Part shown: piece by piece, positions 40,601-52,353 of the stretch
How positions within the stretch are numbered: position 1 is the stretch's first letter
Layout: every line of letters starts with the position of its first letter
DNA from: Lepus europaeus
Taxonomy: Eukaryota > Chordata > Mammalia > Lagomorpha > Leporidae
Direction of reading: 5' to 3'
DNA length: 64,000 nt
Assembly: GCF_033115175.1 (NCBI RefSeq)
Contig: NC_084836.1
Span: 71,409,297-71,473,296 of the forward strand
Position numbers and translations under genes: made by a program
Notes under the pieces: model-generated
Databases searched by the model: none
Seen by the model: the letters and a program-made list of their open reading frames with translations, nothing else
Told to the model about the DNA's origin: nothing

Positions 40601-42240
40601 GTTATCAGTTATGCTTCTTGGGTTTAGAAAATTCTTAGGTGGTAGTCTAGTGTTTCCACTTTTGAATCAGTGTGTTTCCATATTTCAGATCCTTCCTTTT
40701 CACATAAAGAAATCATCTTAAGTGTTTTGATTTAGTGTATCCTATATAGTTCTGTATAATTGGCTTCACCAGTGTTGATAGAAAAAAAATTTCAATCTCC
40801 AGTTGCAAACAGCAATGGGCTAAATTGTAGAAATAAAATCATGGTAACATCGCTGCTGGGTTCCTTTAAGCCTCTGCTACCTAATTCCTCATATTGAAAA
40901 TGGATCCTTCTCAAACCTTACTTGTGGACAAAGGCATTTAGGGAGGCCGTATCTATCCCAGTATGGTTGGACTTCAAATATATCTGTGTTTCCTTTACTT
41001 TGGGAACTGATTAATCTTTTTTTAAATTTTCTATTGATAAGTTACTTTGATACTAATACTAGGAAAAGGGAGTATCTAGGACATACATAAGTTTGAATAC
41101 GAGTATTCTCTTGGGTTTGGGAGAGCTTAGTCTGCGCAAGCCATCAGATGGTGACTGCCTTCTGCAGTCCCACTAATCTTTCAGTGACTTTGATGTCTCT
41201 CCAGATTTCCTGTGTTGCTTGCTAACACCCAGCTTTTAACTGAGTGTTTGTTTCTGATGGTTTAGGAAATGTTCATGTTGCCTCACAGTCAAGTTTTATT
41301 TTACCTTTTTATCTGTGAATGTGAGTTTGAAATCATCACAGTACTGTAATCCTTCCTTACAGAGTAATCTGCAAAGAATTATTTTTTAAGTGGGAGCGCT
41401 CCATTTTAATGTCTAAATTTTTAACTATGAACTTGGCGTTGGAAAAGGGAGGGAAAGAAAAAGAATGTTCATTAAAAAAGCAGTGTCTACTCTTCTCCTT
41501 TATGAGTGTGTATTCATGATTGAATGGTAAGAAGAGAAAGACTTGGGTTTTGTGTTGCCACGTGAAAACGTGGAGAGGGATGCTTGACAGCATGTGAATT
41601 GAAGCCAGAGCAAGTATGTCTCCATCAAGAACTCTTCGGTGAAAGCTGAGTAACTAGAACTGATTAGTCGTTGATCATAATGAATTGGTTACAAAGTGGA
41701 AGTGCTAGTTGGCTGAAGTACCCAAAGAAAAGAATGCAACAGCCTAACTTAGTGTTAACCGAGATTTCTAACTTGAAACTGACCTTTTCCCCAGTCCTAC
41801 TTCATATACCTGAAACTGTCCATTTTCTTATCAGACCAAAGAGCAAAAAGGAAAAAAACAGAAAGTAAAACACTTTACCAATCTACGTCACTCAGGTACA
41901 ATTTTGTGGTGAGATTTTGTGTTTTCTTTGTATAGCTCTTAAGAGTCCTTTGTCAGCATATTATGTGCTGTTGCCTCTGTCCTCCTTGGGGCACCTCAAT
42001 TCTGGATGCTACCCCTGGGATCTCTACTGCTGTTAAGTGAATGATAGGACGTAAGTGACCATTGTAATAGTAAGGGCTCTTTGTAAAAAAAAAAAAAAAT
42101 TAAAAATTTAAAAAAATTTTAAAAAGGATATTGTATACATTTTATAGTCTGGCTATCAGTTTGATATCTTGCTGTCAAGTATGTTTCTCTCTGTATTTAT
42201 CCATCCCATCAATAAATATTACTGATAAAACACTTACCTG
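37700..42240 (+). other. CCNT1: CCNT1 3' UTR
   Basis: About 4.5 kb between the stop codon and the last poly(A) signal, without any C SINE or long open frame. It is U-rich with poly-T just after the stop (37,740-37,756), a GT-repeat patch at 38,375-38,412 and an A-rich stretch at 42,086-42,123. Earlier AATAAA sites occur near 37,826 and 40,834 and could give shorter transcripts. The human CCNT1 3' UTR is also several kb long (from memory). Confidence 0.8.
42211..42240 (+). terminator. CCNT1: CCNT1 poly(A) signal and cleavage region
   Basis: AATAAA at 42211-42216 follows T-rich sequence. A TTGTTGTTTATATG stretch lies about 30 bases after it, acting as a possible downstream element. Past this point the sequence becomes ordinary repeat-containing intergenic DNA. 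Confidence 0.65.
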
Positions 42241-42819
42241 ATTGTTGTTTATATGTCCTGAGCCTTTAACTGCCATTTTATTGATAACAGTTTTTTCTCA
42301 CTTGTGTTAGTGCTAGGTTGTTAGTGTGCAAGATCCTGTGGGAATTTGAGTATATTGGAAAGACCTAAGATTTGGTCATCACAATGACCCTAGTAGTTGT
42401 TTTGTGGGGGAGAGCCCTCGTTCTATATTGTTGCGAGAATACTTTGAAAGAGTGACTTATAAACAACAAAATTATAATAGTTCCAAGAGATGACAACAGG
42501 CACTGCCTACATAGCAAGCATGATCAACATGATTCATAATTGTATATCTAGCTCTTTGAAAAATGTGGAATGTTAGGTATAGCAATGTACTCAGAAGAAA
42601 ATAACATTTTAGAAGAAAGAATTTCTTGATGGTTCCTGGAAGAACTGATAGTGAATACCCATTCTTGTCCTAGAATAGGAAAACAAAAAACAAGTCTTAA
42701 AGATTATGAGCTTAAAGGGAAAGAACGCTAATGAAAAGTACTCCAAACTTTATATAAAATTAGCAATAGTTGTAGTCTAAAGGGTTTAAAAGGAAAAAAA
42801 TGATACTGAAAAGAAGTCT

Positions 42820-43416
42820 TTTTTATGATTAATTTATTTGAAAGAGTTGAGAGAGGCAGAGGCAGAGAGGTCTTCCACCTGCTGGTTCACTTCCTGAATG
42901 GCAGCAACAGCCAGTGCTGGGCTGATCTGAAGCCAGGGCTGTGGAGCTTCTTCCAGGTCCCCCATGTGGGTGCTGGGGCCCAAGGACTTGGGCCATCCTC
43001 TTCTGCTTTCCCAGACACGTTAGCAGGGATCCCATGTGGGCCACTGGCTCTGTAGGCAGAGGCTTATTAACCTGCTATGCCACAGCACTGGCCGGATATT
43101 TGCAGATTTTTAAAAAGTATATATTTGAAAGTCAAAGTGATACAGAGGGATAGACAGATTTTCCATCCACAGGTTTACTGCCCCCAGTGCTGACAACTGC
43201 CAGGGCTGGGCCAGGGCAAATTGCAGAAGCCAGGAATTCCATCTGGGTCTTCCAAGTGGGTGGCAGGAACCCAGGGACCTCAGCCATCATCTACTGTCCC
43301 TCAGGCACATTTGGTAGGAATTTTGATCAGAAGTGGAAGCAGGAGTTAATCCCAGGCACTCTGATACTGGATGCTGGCATCCCAAGCAGCAGCTTCAAGC
43401 CCACCACTTGCCCCTG
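42820..43416 (-). mobile_element. two older-type C SINEs in the intergenic gap
   Basis: About 42820-43095 (CACAGCACTGGCCGG head) and 43108-43416 (diverged, CACCACTTGCCCC). Confidence 0.7.
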
Positions 43417-43629
43417 TTGCAGATTGTGGTTCCTGAATTTTCTGTAATGTGGCTGCCTCGAGCTAGGGTTGAGTTATAATGGTGTGTGTAACAAACATCT
43501 TTGAACCCGTTCTGAGGTGTGGAGTGTTTGCTCTGTATATAGATCATTACCGCTATTGATACTTGTATTCAGAATCCTAAGCTGTTCTAGAATGTTCAAG
43601 AGTGCAGGATTAAAAAAAAAGTTTTGCTG

Positions 43630-43702
43630 TTTTCCCTTGTATCCCTAGTGCCTGGCACTTAGGTGCTCAATACAATCTTTGTTGTGTGAATTTCAGGAAA
43701 AG
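43630..43702 (+). repeat. probable L2/MIR 3' end
   Basis: TTGTATCCCTAGTGCCTGGC and TTAGGTGCTCAATACAATCT match the shared 3' end of L2/MIR-class elements. The remainder of 43,420-43,800 holds no recognised feature. Confidence 0.5.
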
Positions 43703-43799
43703 GCCACCTTCTAGGACTGCCTTGCTCTCTGGAAACAGCACCCTCCAATTTCACCACCACTCCCCAATTTGGTTTTAATCATTCCTTGTCTCGAAACTG

Positions 43800-44087
43800 A
43801 TTTTTTTTTTAAAGGATGTATTTTAAAGAGTTGAGGGGAGAGAAAGTACGAGTGTGCTTCCACCTGCTGGTTTGCCCCCCAAATGGCCATAATGGCCAGG
43901 GCTGAGCCAGCCTTAAACCAGGAACCTGGAGCTCCATCTGGGTCTCCCATGTGGGTGGCAGGGACCCATGCACTTGGGCCATCTACTGCTGCCTTCCCAG
44001 GTGCATTGGCAGGGAGCTGGATCAGAAGTGGAGCAGCCAGGAATCAAACCAGCGCCCATATGGGATGCTGTTCCACAGCACTGGCCT
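43800..44087 (-). mobile_element. C SINE
   Basis: Poly-T, AAAGGATGTATTTTAAAG to CCACAGCACTGGCCT. Confidence 0.75.
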
Positions 44088-44160
44088 CCAGCATTGGGTC
44101 ATTTCTACAAGAGTTATGGAGATACATGTGATGTTTTTAACTAAAATCCTTAAAGGTTGA

Positions 44161-44582
44161 TGTAGGGCTGCCACAAAACACACCAAATACCAGAGTTAAG
44201 GGAAAAGGTTTATTGATGGGGGAAGTCTGATAGGGTGGGGGTGAAGGGGGGGGGGTGGAGAGAGAGAGAGAGATCAGGAGACAGGGTGAGGAAGAAAGAT
44301 CTGGAGAGAGCATGTGTGCTGGAAGCAGGTATTGTGTCATTTCTATAACACCTGAATTACTTAACATGGGCCTGTGGAAGGTGTGTAGGCTATCAGGGCA
44401 CAGTTTAGGAGAAGCAAGGCTTAACCCCAAACTCCTATTATTTTCAGCCCAGTGCTCCACACCACCGTGTGAGAGGCAGTAAAACGCAGGATGATAGCTG
44501 GGTTCAGATAGCCCATTGTGCTCCCGGGTCCTCTGCTCCTTAGGGCTGCTTTGGAAAATGAATTGATACTTGAATTTCCTCA
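44161..44582 (-). mobile_element. solo LTR of an endogenous retrovirus, antisense
   Basis: Starts with TG and ends with CA on the + strand. It is flanked by GGTTGA (44155-44160) and GGTTCA (44583-44588), a 6-base duplication with one mismatch. Read on the - strand it has a C-rich stretch, AATAAA (complement of 44209-44214), then a GT-rich TTGGTGTGTTTTGTGGC end, the usual R/U5 order of an LTR. The 6-base duplication fits class II elements. No internal viral genes are present. Confidence 0.62.
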
Positions 44583-44639
44583 GGTTCATCGTGTACGTGT
44601 ACTGAACTCATAAAAGAAAGCTAGTTTTGTCATATATAA

Positions 44640-45026
44640 ATACTAAGAGTCCTTCTGTCCGATTTTACACCCGCTGTGTAAGGAAGCTGAGGGGGCGGCA
44701 GCCCAAGACCACAAGCACAGGGGCCGACCCACGTCTTGAAGAAAATCAACAGTCCCGGCCAGCGGACGCTGCAGCCCGCCGCAGGGCAACTCTCCTGGGG
44801 CGGAGCTGCTGACGGACAGTTCATCTCAGCCACCTGAAGCGCGCGTTTTCTCAGCGCTCCGCCCCCTCCAGGCTTGATAGGTAGTGCGCCTCGGCCAATG
44901 GCGACACGGCTACAGCGGAGCAGTAGCCAATCAACGGTTAGGAGCCAGGAAAGGAGCCGGGCCGAGTTAGGAGCGGCTGGCGCGGCCAGAGAAGGGCGAG
45001 CTCCTCCGGAGAGCGCGGCAGTGGAG
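44640..45026 (+). promoter_or_regulatory. KANSL2: KANSL2 promoter and non-coding exon 1
   Basis: CpG-rich, TATA-less. CCAAT boxes lie at about 44,894 (GGCCAATGG) and 44,927 (AGCCAATCA). Transcription probably starts shortly after them. Exon 1 is non-coding and ends at 45026 with donor GTAAGA. A YY1-type AAGATGGCGGC (45029-45039) straddles the donor and AAAATGGCGC lies at 45190; YY1 sites just downstream of the start are common in housekeeping promoters. Confidence 0.6.
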
Positions 45027-45480
45027 GTAAGATGGCGGCGCTGTTGGGTCTTCGTGCCCGTCGGTGGGCTGCTGCAGACCCCCGTCTGTGGGCCCAGACA
45101 TGGTGCCCCGTCTGTATCAGCGTCGGTACCCTTCCCCTTTCCTGTAGGCTCCCAGGAGCCTGGTTCTCCGGTGCCCAGGGTCCTAGGACAAAATGGCGCT
45201 TGTATGGGCGCTGGGGCCGGGCGGGAGCTGTGAGGCGGGCCTGGACAAAGGCGGTGCGCAGGGGAGGCGGGGCGGGCGCGAACCTGCGGCGCTCGCCTCG
45301 TGCTGCCGCCGTGCGAGCCGTGGACAGGCGTTCAGCGGGCCGGGCTTGGAGGGAGAACTCGGCGGGGAGGTGAGTGTGCAAGTGCCCGGGAGGGCGGCCG
45401 GAGTCTGGGAGCGAAGCCGGCGAGGCCGAGTGACTGCACGTGGTCCGTCCGGATGTAGGGGGGTGGTGGCGGCGGCAGGA
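44690..45480. promoter_or_regulatory. CpG island at KANSL2 5' end
   Basis: Dense CG dinucleotides over the promoter, exon 1 and most of the 500-base intron 1, free of SINEs. The antisense and sense open frames within it are a by-product of high GC content. Confidence 0.75.
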
Positions 45481-45528
45481 GTTTTCAGGAGCGCTGAGGG
45501 CTCTTGGATCTTGTGCGTGACTCTACAG

Positions 45529-45787
45529 GTTTTGGTATGAATAGGATTCGGATTCACGTCTTGCCAACCAGTCGGGGTAGGATCACCCCGGTGCCCAGGT
45601 CTCAGGAGCCCCTGTCTTGCTCGTTCACTCATCGTCCGTGCTCTCAGCCTCGTCTGGAAGGGCAGGAATTTTGCATTAAGCACATCCTTGAAGACAAGAA
45701 TGCGCCCTTCAAGCAGTGCAGTTACATCTCGACCAAGAATGGAAAAAGATGTCCCAATGCTGCCCCGAAACCAGAGAAGAAGGATGG
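45529..45787 (+). CDS. KANSL2: KANSL2 exon 2 (first coding exon)
   Basis: Eight bases of leader follow the acceptor CTACAG, then the ATG at 45537. Encodes residues 1-83 plus two bases and includes most of the first Cys/His module. Donor GTATGC at 45788. Confidence 0.95.
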
Positions 45788-48700
45788 GTATGCAGACTTG
45801 TGCCTCTTAGGGAATGTGCTGGGATGTTGACTTCTGCATAGCTGTGGAGTTTTCGGTCACGCCCTTGTGAAACCGGGCTTATGCATGTATCCTTGGAAAA
45901 TTACTAAAATAGTGAAAACCGGAAACACACTGGAGTCACTTAGTTCAATTTGGATCTTTCAGTCTATTGAAATTACTTTCAGTCTAGCTTGAAAATGAAG
46001 GGAGTCTTTCCCCTTTTCTTGAAAATGAAGGGATGCTGAAAATTACTGTTATTTTGGGGTGTATGGCTCTTTGATGTGTCTGTGAACTTTGTTAAATAAT
46101 ATGCCGAATTGTGTGTGTGTAATCTGGAAGAGGCTTCATGACTTCAGAGGCGTCCCTGCAAAAAATATAACGGGTTGTTCATTTGTATATATCCTCTAAT
46201 TTAAAACTGTGTGTTATATCTTATTAACCTGCAGTGGATTGGCATTAAAATGTGTCTTCCGGAACCAGTATTGAAAGATGAAAAGTGAATTTCTTTGATT
46301 TGTTTCAAGATGATGTCAACATTTTCATAGTTGGAATGTTTTGTTTGCTGGCTGGAACGCCGGGTTATGTTATCTGCATTTTCCTTTAATACAATTAAGT
46401 TGATCTCGGGCCAGTTAAATTCCTCTGACTCATTGGCCTTTTGAGAAGTGAATAAAATAGTCTTTTGAATTGCTTAAAAATGCTTTGAGGATCCAGGACT
46501 ATGGTGAAATACTGGTATTTTGTCTCCTTAGGGTGTCCTTCTGTGTGGAACATGCCCGCAGAAATGCCCTGGCGCTTCATGCTCAGATGAAGAAGACCAA
46601 CCCAGGGCCTGTGGGTGAAACACTCCTGTGTCAGCTGAGCTCATATGCCAAGTCGGAGCTGGGCTCCCAGACTCCAGAAAGTAGCCGCAGTGAAGCCAGC
46701 CGCATCCTGGGTAAGGACCTTTCCCTGTAGTGGAAAAGGGAAGGTGGTGCCTTGAATGTGCTGGCAATATTGTTAATTTATTGGGAATCTGGTGAGAATT
46801 CCAGGATTGCTATGTTCACCAACTCTTTCAAATCTGAAATAGTGTTGCTTTTGGTTTGTTTTCCTGAGCTGGTAACTCTTCCTTCATTGCTGTTTTTATG
46901 CTTAGCACTTTGCTAGGTTATTTCAGGAAAGAATAATAATTTTTTAAGTTGACTTTTTTGGATCTCTTGAGTTGTAAATAATCTTATCTGCGCTGTATAC
47001 TTGCATTTTTATTTGCCAGTGCCTGTGTATTGAGTTGATATGTTAAGTAACCTAGTTTTGTGTGGTGGAGTTACAGAGGTGGGAAGTCTTATGGCTGCTC
47101 TCCTTCCCTTGCCTCAGATGAAGACAGCTGGAGTGATGGGGAGCAGGAACCCATTACTGTGGATCAGACATGGAGAGGTGACCCTGACAGTGAAGCTGAT
47201 AGCATAGACAGTGATCAAGAAGATCCCCTAAAGTAAGTTGTAACTCCACAAAAGCTTTTGAATATTTTATCTAGTTAGTATGTGGAATGTAGTGCTGCAT
47301 GCTGTTAATTCATTAATAGCCTTAGGAGGGGGGCAAGATAGCTGTTGTGAGCAGTGATAGCTTCGCATATCCAAAGCCTCATGGTTCTTCACCATCTTGC
47401 TTCAAGGCAGGATGAAATTCATTTTTAGAAGTCTTGTAATTTAGAAAAAAATTTGAACACTAGATTCTGTACATAAGAAAACAGAGGGGAGAAAAGAGGA
47501 AATTTCTTGGGTCACGAGAGTGGGTGGTGGGTTGAGAAATTCTTAGCGTGGATTAGAGAAGAGAAAATGGGTGTGAACAGATTTTTGGCCTAAACCTCAG
47601 GAATAATGAGGTGATTCTACTGGAGTAATAGCTACTTATTTTGCAAAACTCTATGTTAATGGATTTTTAAAAAATTTTATTTGGAAGACAAAGTGACTGA
47701 GATCTCCCTGCCTGGCTTAATCCCCAAATGTTTGCAACAGCTGAGGCTGGGCCAGACTGAAGCTGAGAGCCAGGAAGTTGATCTGGGAGTCCCAGGAGGA
47801 TGGCAGGGACCCAAGTATACTTAAGCTGTCACCTGCTGCCTGGAAGCTGGACACAGTGAAGCCAGGAATTGAACCCAGGCACTCTAATATGGGATGTGGT
47901 GGTCTTAACTGCTGTGCCAAACCCCTGACTTAGCTTACATTTTTTCTTTTTCTTTTTTTTTTTTTTAAGATTTATTTTTTATTTATTTGAAAGGCAGAGA
48001 GGGAGAGAAAGAGAGAGAAGCACAATTTTCCATCTGCTGATTCATTCCCTAAATGGCCTCAATGACAGGGGCTGGGCTAGACGGAAGCCAGGAGCTTCTT
48101 CCAGGTCTTGCATGTGGGTGCAGGAACCCAAGCACTGGGGCCATCTTCTGCTGCTTTCCCAAGTGCATTAGCAGGGAACTGGATGGAAAGTGAAGCAACT
48201 GGGTCTTGAACCAGCACCCAGATTGAATGCTGGCATTGCAGGCAGAGGCTTAACCTGCTACACTGCAGCAGCAGCCCCATTTTCTTTCCTGTTTAAAAAA
48301 TATGTATTTATTTGGTAGGCAGGTCAAGAGAGAGATGGCTGCAACAGTCAGGAGCTCTGAAACTCCATCAGGGTCTCCCATGTGAGTGGCCAAGGCCCAA
48401 GCACTGGGCCATCTTCTGCTGCCCTCCCAGGCCATTAGCAGGGAGCTGGATGAGAAGTAGCTAGAACTCATCCTGGCACTGTGATACGGGATGATGGCAT
48501 TTTAAGTGGTGGCTTAACTTGCTGCGCCACAGTGTTGCCCCTGGTGACATTTTCTGAGTAGAATGATTTCTTTCATTGCTGTTGAGTAATCTTAGGGTAG
48601 TCAGCTATTCAGGAAGTACTAGTTTAGAAAGTCCATCTAAGTTGTTTGAAAGGGAATGTTTCCTAGCAGGATTCTTTCACAGTAGTAACTTAGATGGAAC

Positions 48701-51700
48701 ATGTTTTTGCCCCCGTTGTTATTCGGGGCGACCGGACTTACTTTACAGATGTGTGTGCTCTGTGCAGTCAGAAAATGCCTGACCTTTGATGCAGTAAATA
48801 AACTAAGCTTTGAAGGTCCAGAAATTTGATTTTGTCAGGAGAGTGGTTTAGTCTCTAGGGGACACATTCTTATACATTAATTTGCAAGAGACTGCTGTAT
48901 AATCCAGAATATCAGTCAATTTTATGAGAAGTAAAAATGCCAAAAGGACTAAGGTAATTGATAGCAGTCTCAAAGAAGAAAGACACTCAAAGGGGAAAAT
49001 AAAGCTCCAAATATTCTTAACTGTTAGGCAACTAAATTATATAGACTCTGCTTAATTTTCCTAGTGAGGTTGTCCAAAAAGAATTTGACCCACTAAATAC
49101 ATGCATTTTTGGGATGTACATTGAGTTGTTAAATGTTATAAATTAATATGTTGACATTATTAGCTTATTAATAGTGTGTTCATTTAATGAAATTCTTTTT
49201 ATTTTCTTTATGTGTTCTTGATTCTTCCTTGGACATTTTAAAAAAATTTATTTACTTATTTGAAAGGCAGAGTTACAGAGAGGCAGAGGCAGAGAGAGAA
49301 AAAGAGGTCTTGCATCTGCTGGTTCACTCCCCAGATGGCCACAACGGCTGGAGCTGCACCGATCTGAGGCCGGGAGCTTCTTCTGGGTCTCCCACGCAGG
49401 TGCAGGGGCCCAAGGACTTGGACCATCTTCCACTGCTTTCCCAGGCCATAGCAGAGAACTGGATCAGAGGTGGAGCAGCTGGGACTCAAACCGGTACAGG
49501 TTGACGGTGGCTTTACCTGCTACACCACTGTGCCGCACCCCCTTTTAAAGATTTTGTTTATATGAAAGGCATAGTTAGAGGAACAAACAGGAAGTTTTAC
49601 ATCCACTGGTTCACTCCCTAAATGGCTGAAACGGTTGGGGCTGGCCCAGGCTAAAGCCAGGAACCCGGATCTCCATCTGGTTCTCATCTCCCATGTTGGG
49701 TAGAAGAGGCCCAAGTACTTGGGTTGTCTTCCACTGCTCTCCCAGGTGCATTAGCAGGGAGCTAGATTGGAAGCAGAGCAGCTGGGACTCAAACTTGAAC
49801 TGGCACTCCAGTATGGGGTGCCAGCATTGTAAGTAGTCTTAATCTGCTGTGCCACAACACCGGCCCCCTCCCGTTTATAAAAATTATTTTGAAATTATTT
49901 TGGCAGAAACTTGATTTCAGCCCTAAAGTTAATTTTGTTTTGTGTATTCTAGTGACTTAACAGCTATTTTTTAAGAGAACATACTTTTTTAACTTAAAAT
50001 TAATTTAGATATGTGATTTTTTTTTGTATTACCAAATTTTGAATAAAGGAAATGTTTTCTCTGAAAATATGAAACTTAGTATTAAGGTATGGTATATATT
50101 GAACTTAAGTTTTCTGTTAGTGGAATGGCCTGATAAGACTTGGTTAACCTGGCCGGCGCTGTGGCTCAATAGACCAATCCTCCGCCTAGCGGCGTGGGCA
50201 CACCAGGTTCTAGTCCCGGTCGGGGCACCGATCCTGTCCCGGTTGCCCCTCTTCCAGGCCAGCTCTCTGCTGTGGCCAGGGAGTGCAGTGGAGGATGGCC
50301 CAAGTGCTTGGGCCCTGCACCCCATGGGAGACCAGGATAAGCACCTGGCTCCTGGCTTGGGATCAGCGCGGTGCGTCAGCCGCAGCGTGCCGGCCATGAT
50401 GGCCATTGGAGGATGAACCAATGGCAAAGGAAGACCTTTCTCTCTGTTTCTCTCTCACTGTCCACTCTGCCTGTAAAAAAAAAAGACTTGGTTAACCTAA
50501 GACCTTTAAAATTTGAAGTTAATCTTTTAATTTTGAGTTTTAAAAATCAGAAATAGGACAGTTTTCAGTGCATCGGTTACTGGCATGCTTTGGAGTTCTG
50601 TTTATAATTGGCAGCAAAGTTTAAAGTTGATATGGACCTTTGTGGATTTGGCTATTAAGGATTGACTTGGGTTACTGTCAAGAAACTGCTGAGTAGTTTG
50701 TAGGCCATTTTGATTGTTGGTTAGGGGTCTGTGATAGCTCAAGTATCTGATATGCTTTTTTTTTTTTTTTTTTTAAGATTTTATTTATTTGAGAGGTAGA
50801 GCTACAGAGAGAGGGAGAGGCAGGGAGAGACAGGGAGAAAGGTCTTCCATCTGCTTCACTCCCCAAATGGCTGTGATGGCTGGAGCTGAGTCAATCTGGA
50901 GCCAGGAGCCAGGAGCTTCTTCTGTGTCTCCCATGAGGCTGCAGGGGCCTAAGCACTTGGGCCATCTTCTACTGCTTTCCCAGGCCACAGCAGAGAGCTG
51001 GATTAGAAGTGGAGCAGCTGGGACTCGAACTGGCACCCATATGGATTGACGGTGCTGTGGGCAGAGGTTTAACCTACTATGCTACAGCGCGGGCCCCATC
51101 TGATAGGCTTTCTAAAAAATCAGAAGTTCTAATCATTTGTTATTGGTATCTTTTATACTTTAATTAAAGTATACTGATGCGTATGTAGACTTTTAGTCTA
51201 CACTTTTTTTTTTTTTTTGACAGGCAGAGTGGACAGTGAGAGAGAGACAGAGAGAAAGGTCTTCCTTTTGCCGTTGGTTCACCCTCCAATGGCCGCCGTG
51301 GTAGGCGCGCTGTGGCCGGCGCACCGCGCTGATCCGATGGCAGGAGCCAGGTGCTTCTCCTGGTCTCCCATGGGGTGCAGGACCCAAGGACTTGGGCCAT
51401 CCTCCACTGCACTCCCGGGCCACAGCAGAGAGCTGGCCTGGAAGAGGGGCAACCGGGACAGGATCGGTGCCCCGACCGGGACTAGAACCCGGTGTGCTGG
51501 TGCCGCAAGGCGGAGGATTAGCCTAGTGAGCCGCGGCGCCAGCCCTAGTCTACACTTTAAGATGTCCTGACTTGTTAGAGATTATTCTATTTTAAATGAT
51601 TAAAACACTGCAACCATGGATTAGTAAAAATTTATAGACTTTCACGCCTTCACTTTTTTTGGTTATTTCTAAAGATTTATTTATTTATTTTTTGAAAGAG

Positions 51701-52314
51701 AAGTGGGTGAGAGATCTTCTACGCACTGGTTCACTCCCCCAAATGGCTGTAACAACCAGAGCTGGGCCAGATGAATACCAGGAGGCATGAACTCCCATGT
51801 GAGTGGCAGGGCCAAATATTTGGGCCATTCTCAGCCCCCATGCACAATAGCAAGGTGCTGGGTTGGGAGCTGAGCGGTTGGGAGTTGACTTGGTACTCTG
51901 ATACAGAGTGCTGGGGTTGCAAGCAGCAGCTTAACCTGATGTGCTATAATGCTGGCTCCTAAGCTTAGGTTTTTATTACAATGTTTTCTTATGCTTTGCT
52001 GGATTCTCTGTTTTATTCCAGACATGCTGGTGTCTACACAGCCGAAGAAGTGGCCCTGATTATGCGCGAGAAGCTGATTCGTTTGCAGTCTTTGTACATT
52101 GACCAGTTTAAACGACTTCAGCATCTGCTGAAGGAGAAGAAGCGCCGGTACTTACATAACCGCAAAGTGGAACATGAAGCCCTAGGCAAGTCTTATGCCA
52201 GTACCACAGCTGTTGTGGATTCAGCATGTGGATTTGGTAGTAATTAGATTTATTTCTGTCTTAGTACCTGGAGTAGGGGAGAATTTGCTTTTGGGATTGC
52301 TTATCTTATAGCCA

Positions 52315-52353
<39 letters not shown>

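Noticed and set aside
39461-41868. Small frames in the CCNT1 3' UTR
   Set aside because: Short, without favourable starts or recognisable sequence, and inside a transcript whose coding end is clear.
44938-45683. Antisense frames of 147 and 166 aa and sense frames over the KANSL2 CpG island
   Set aside because: High GC content keeps frames open. They overlap the promoter, exon 1 and exon 2 without any recognisable domain.
48711-48735. CCCCG/CGGGG hairpin as a terminator or third snoRNA
   Set aside because: Too short, no H or ACA box at suitable spacing, and hairpin terminators do not apply to polymerase II.
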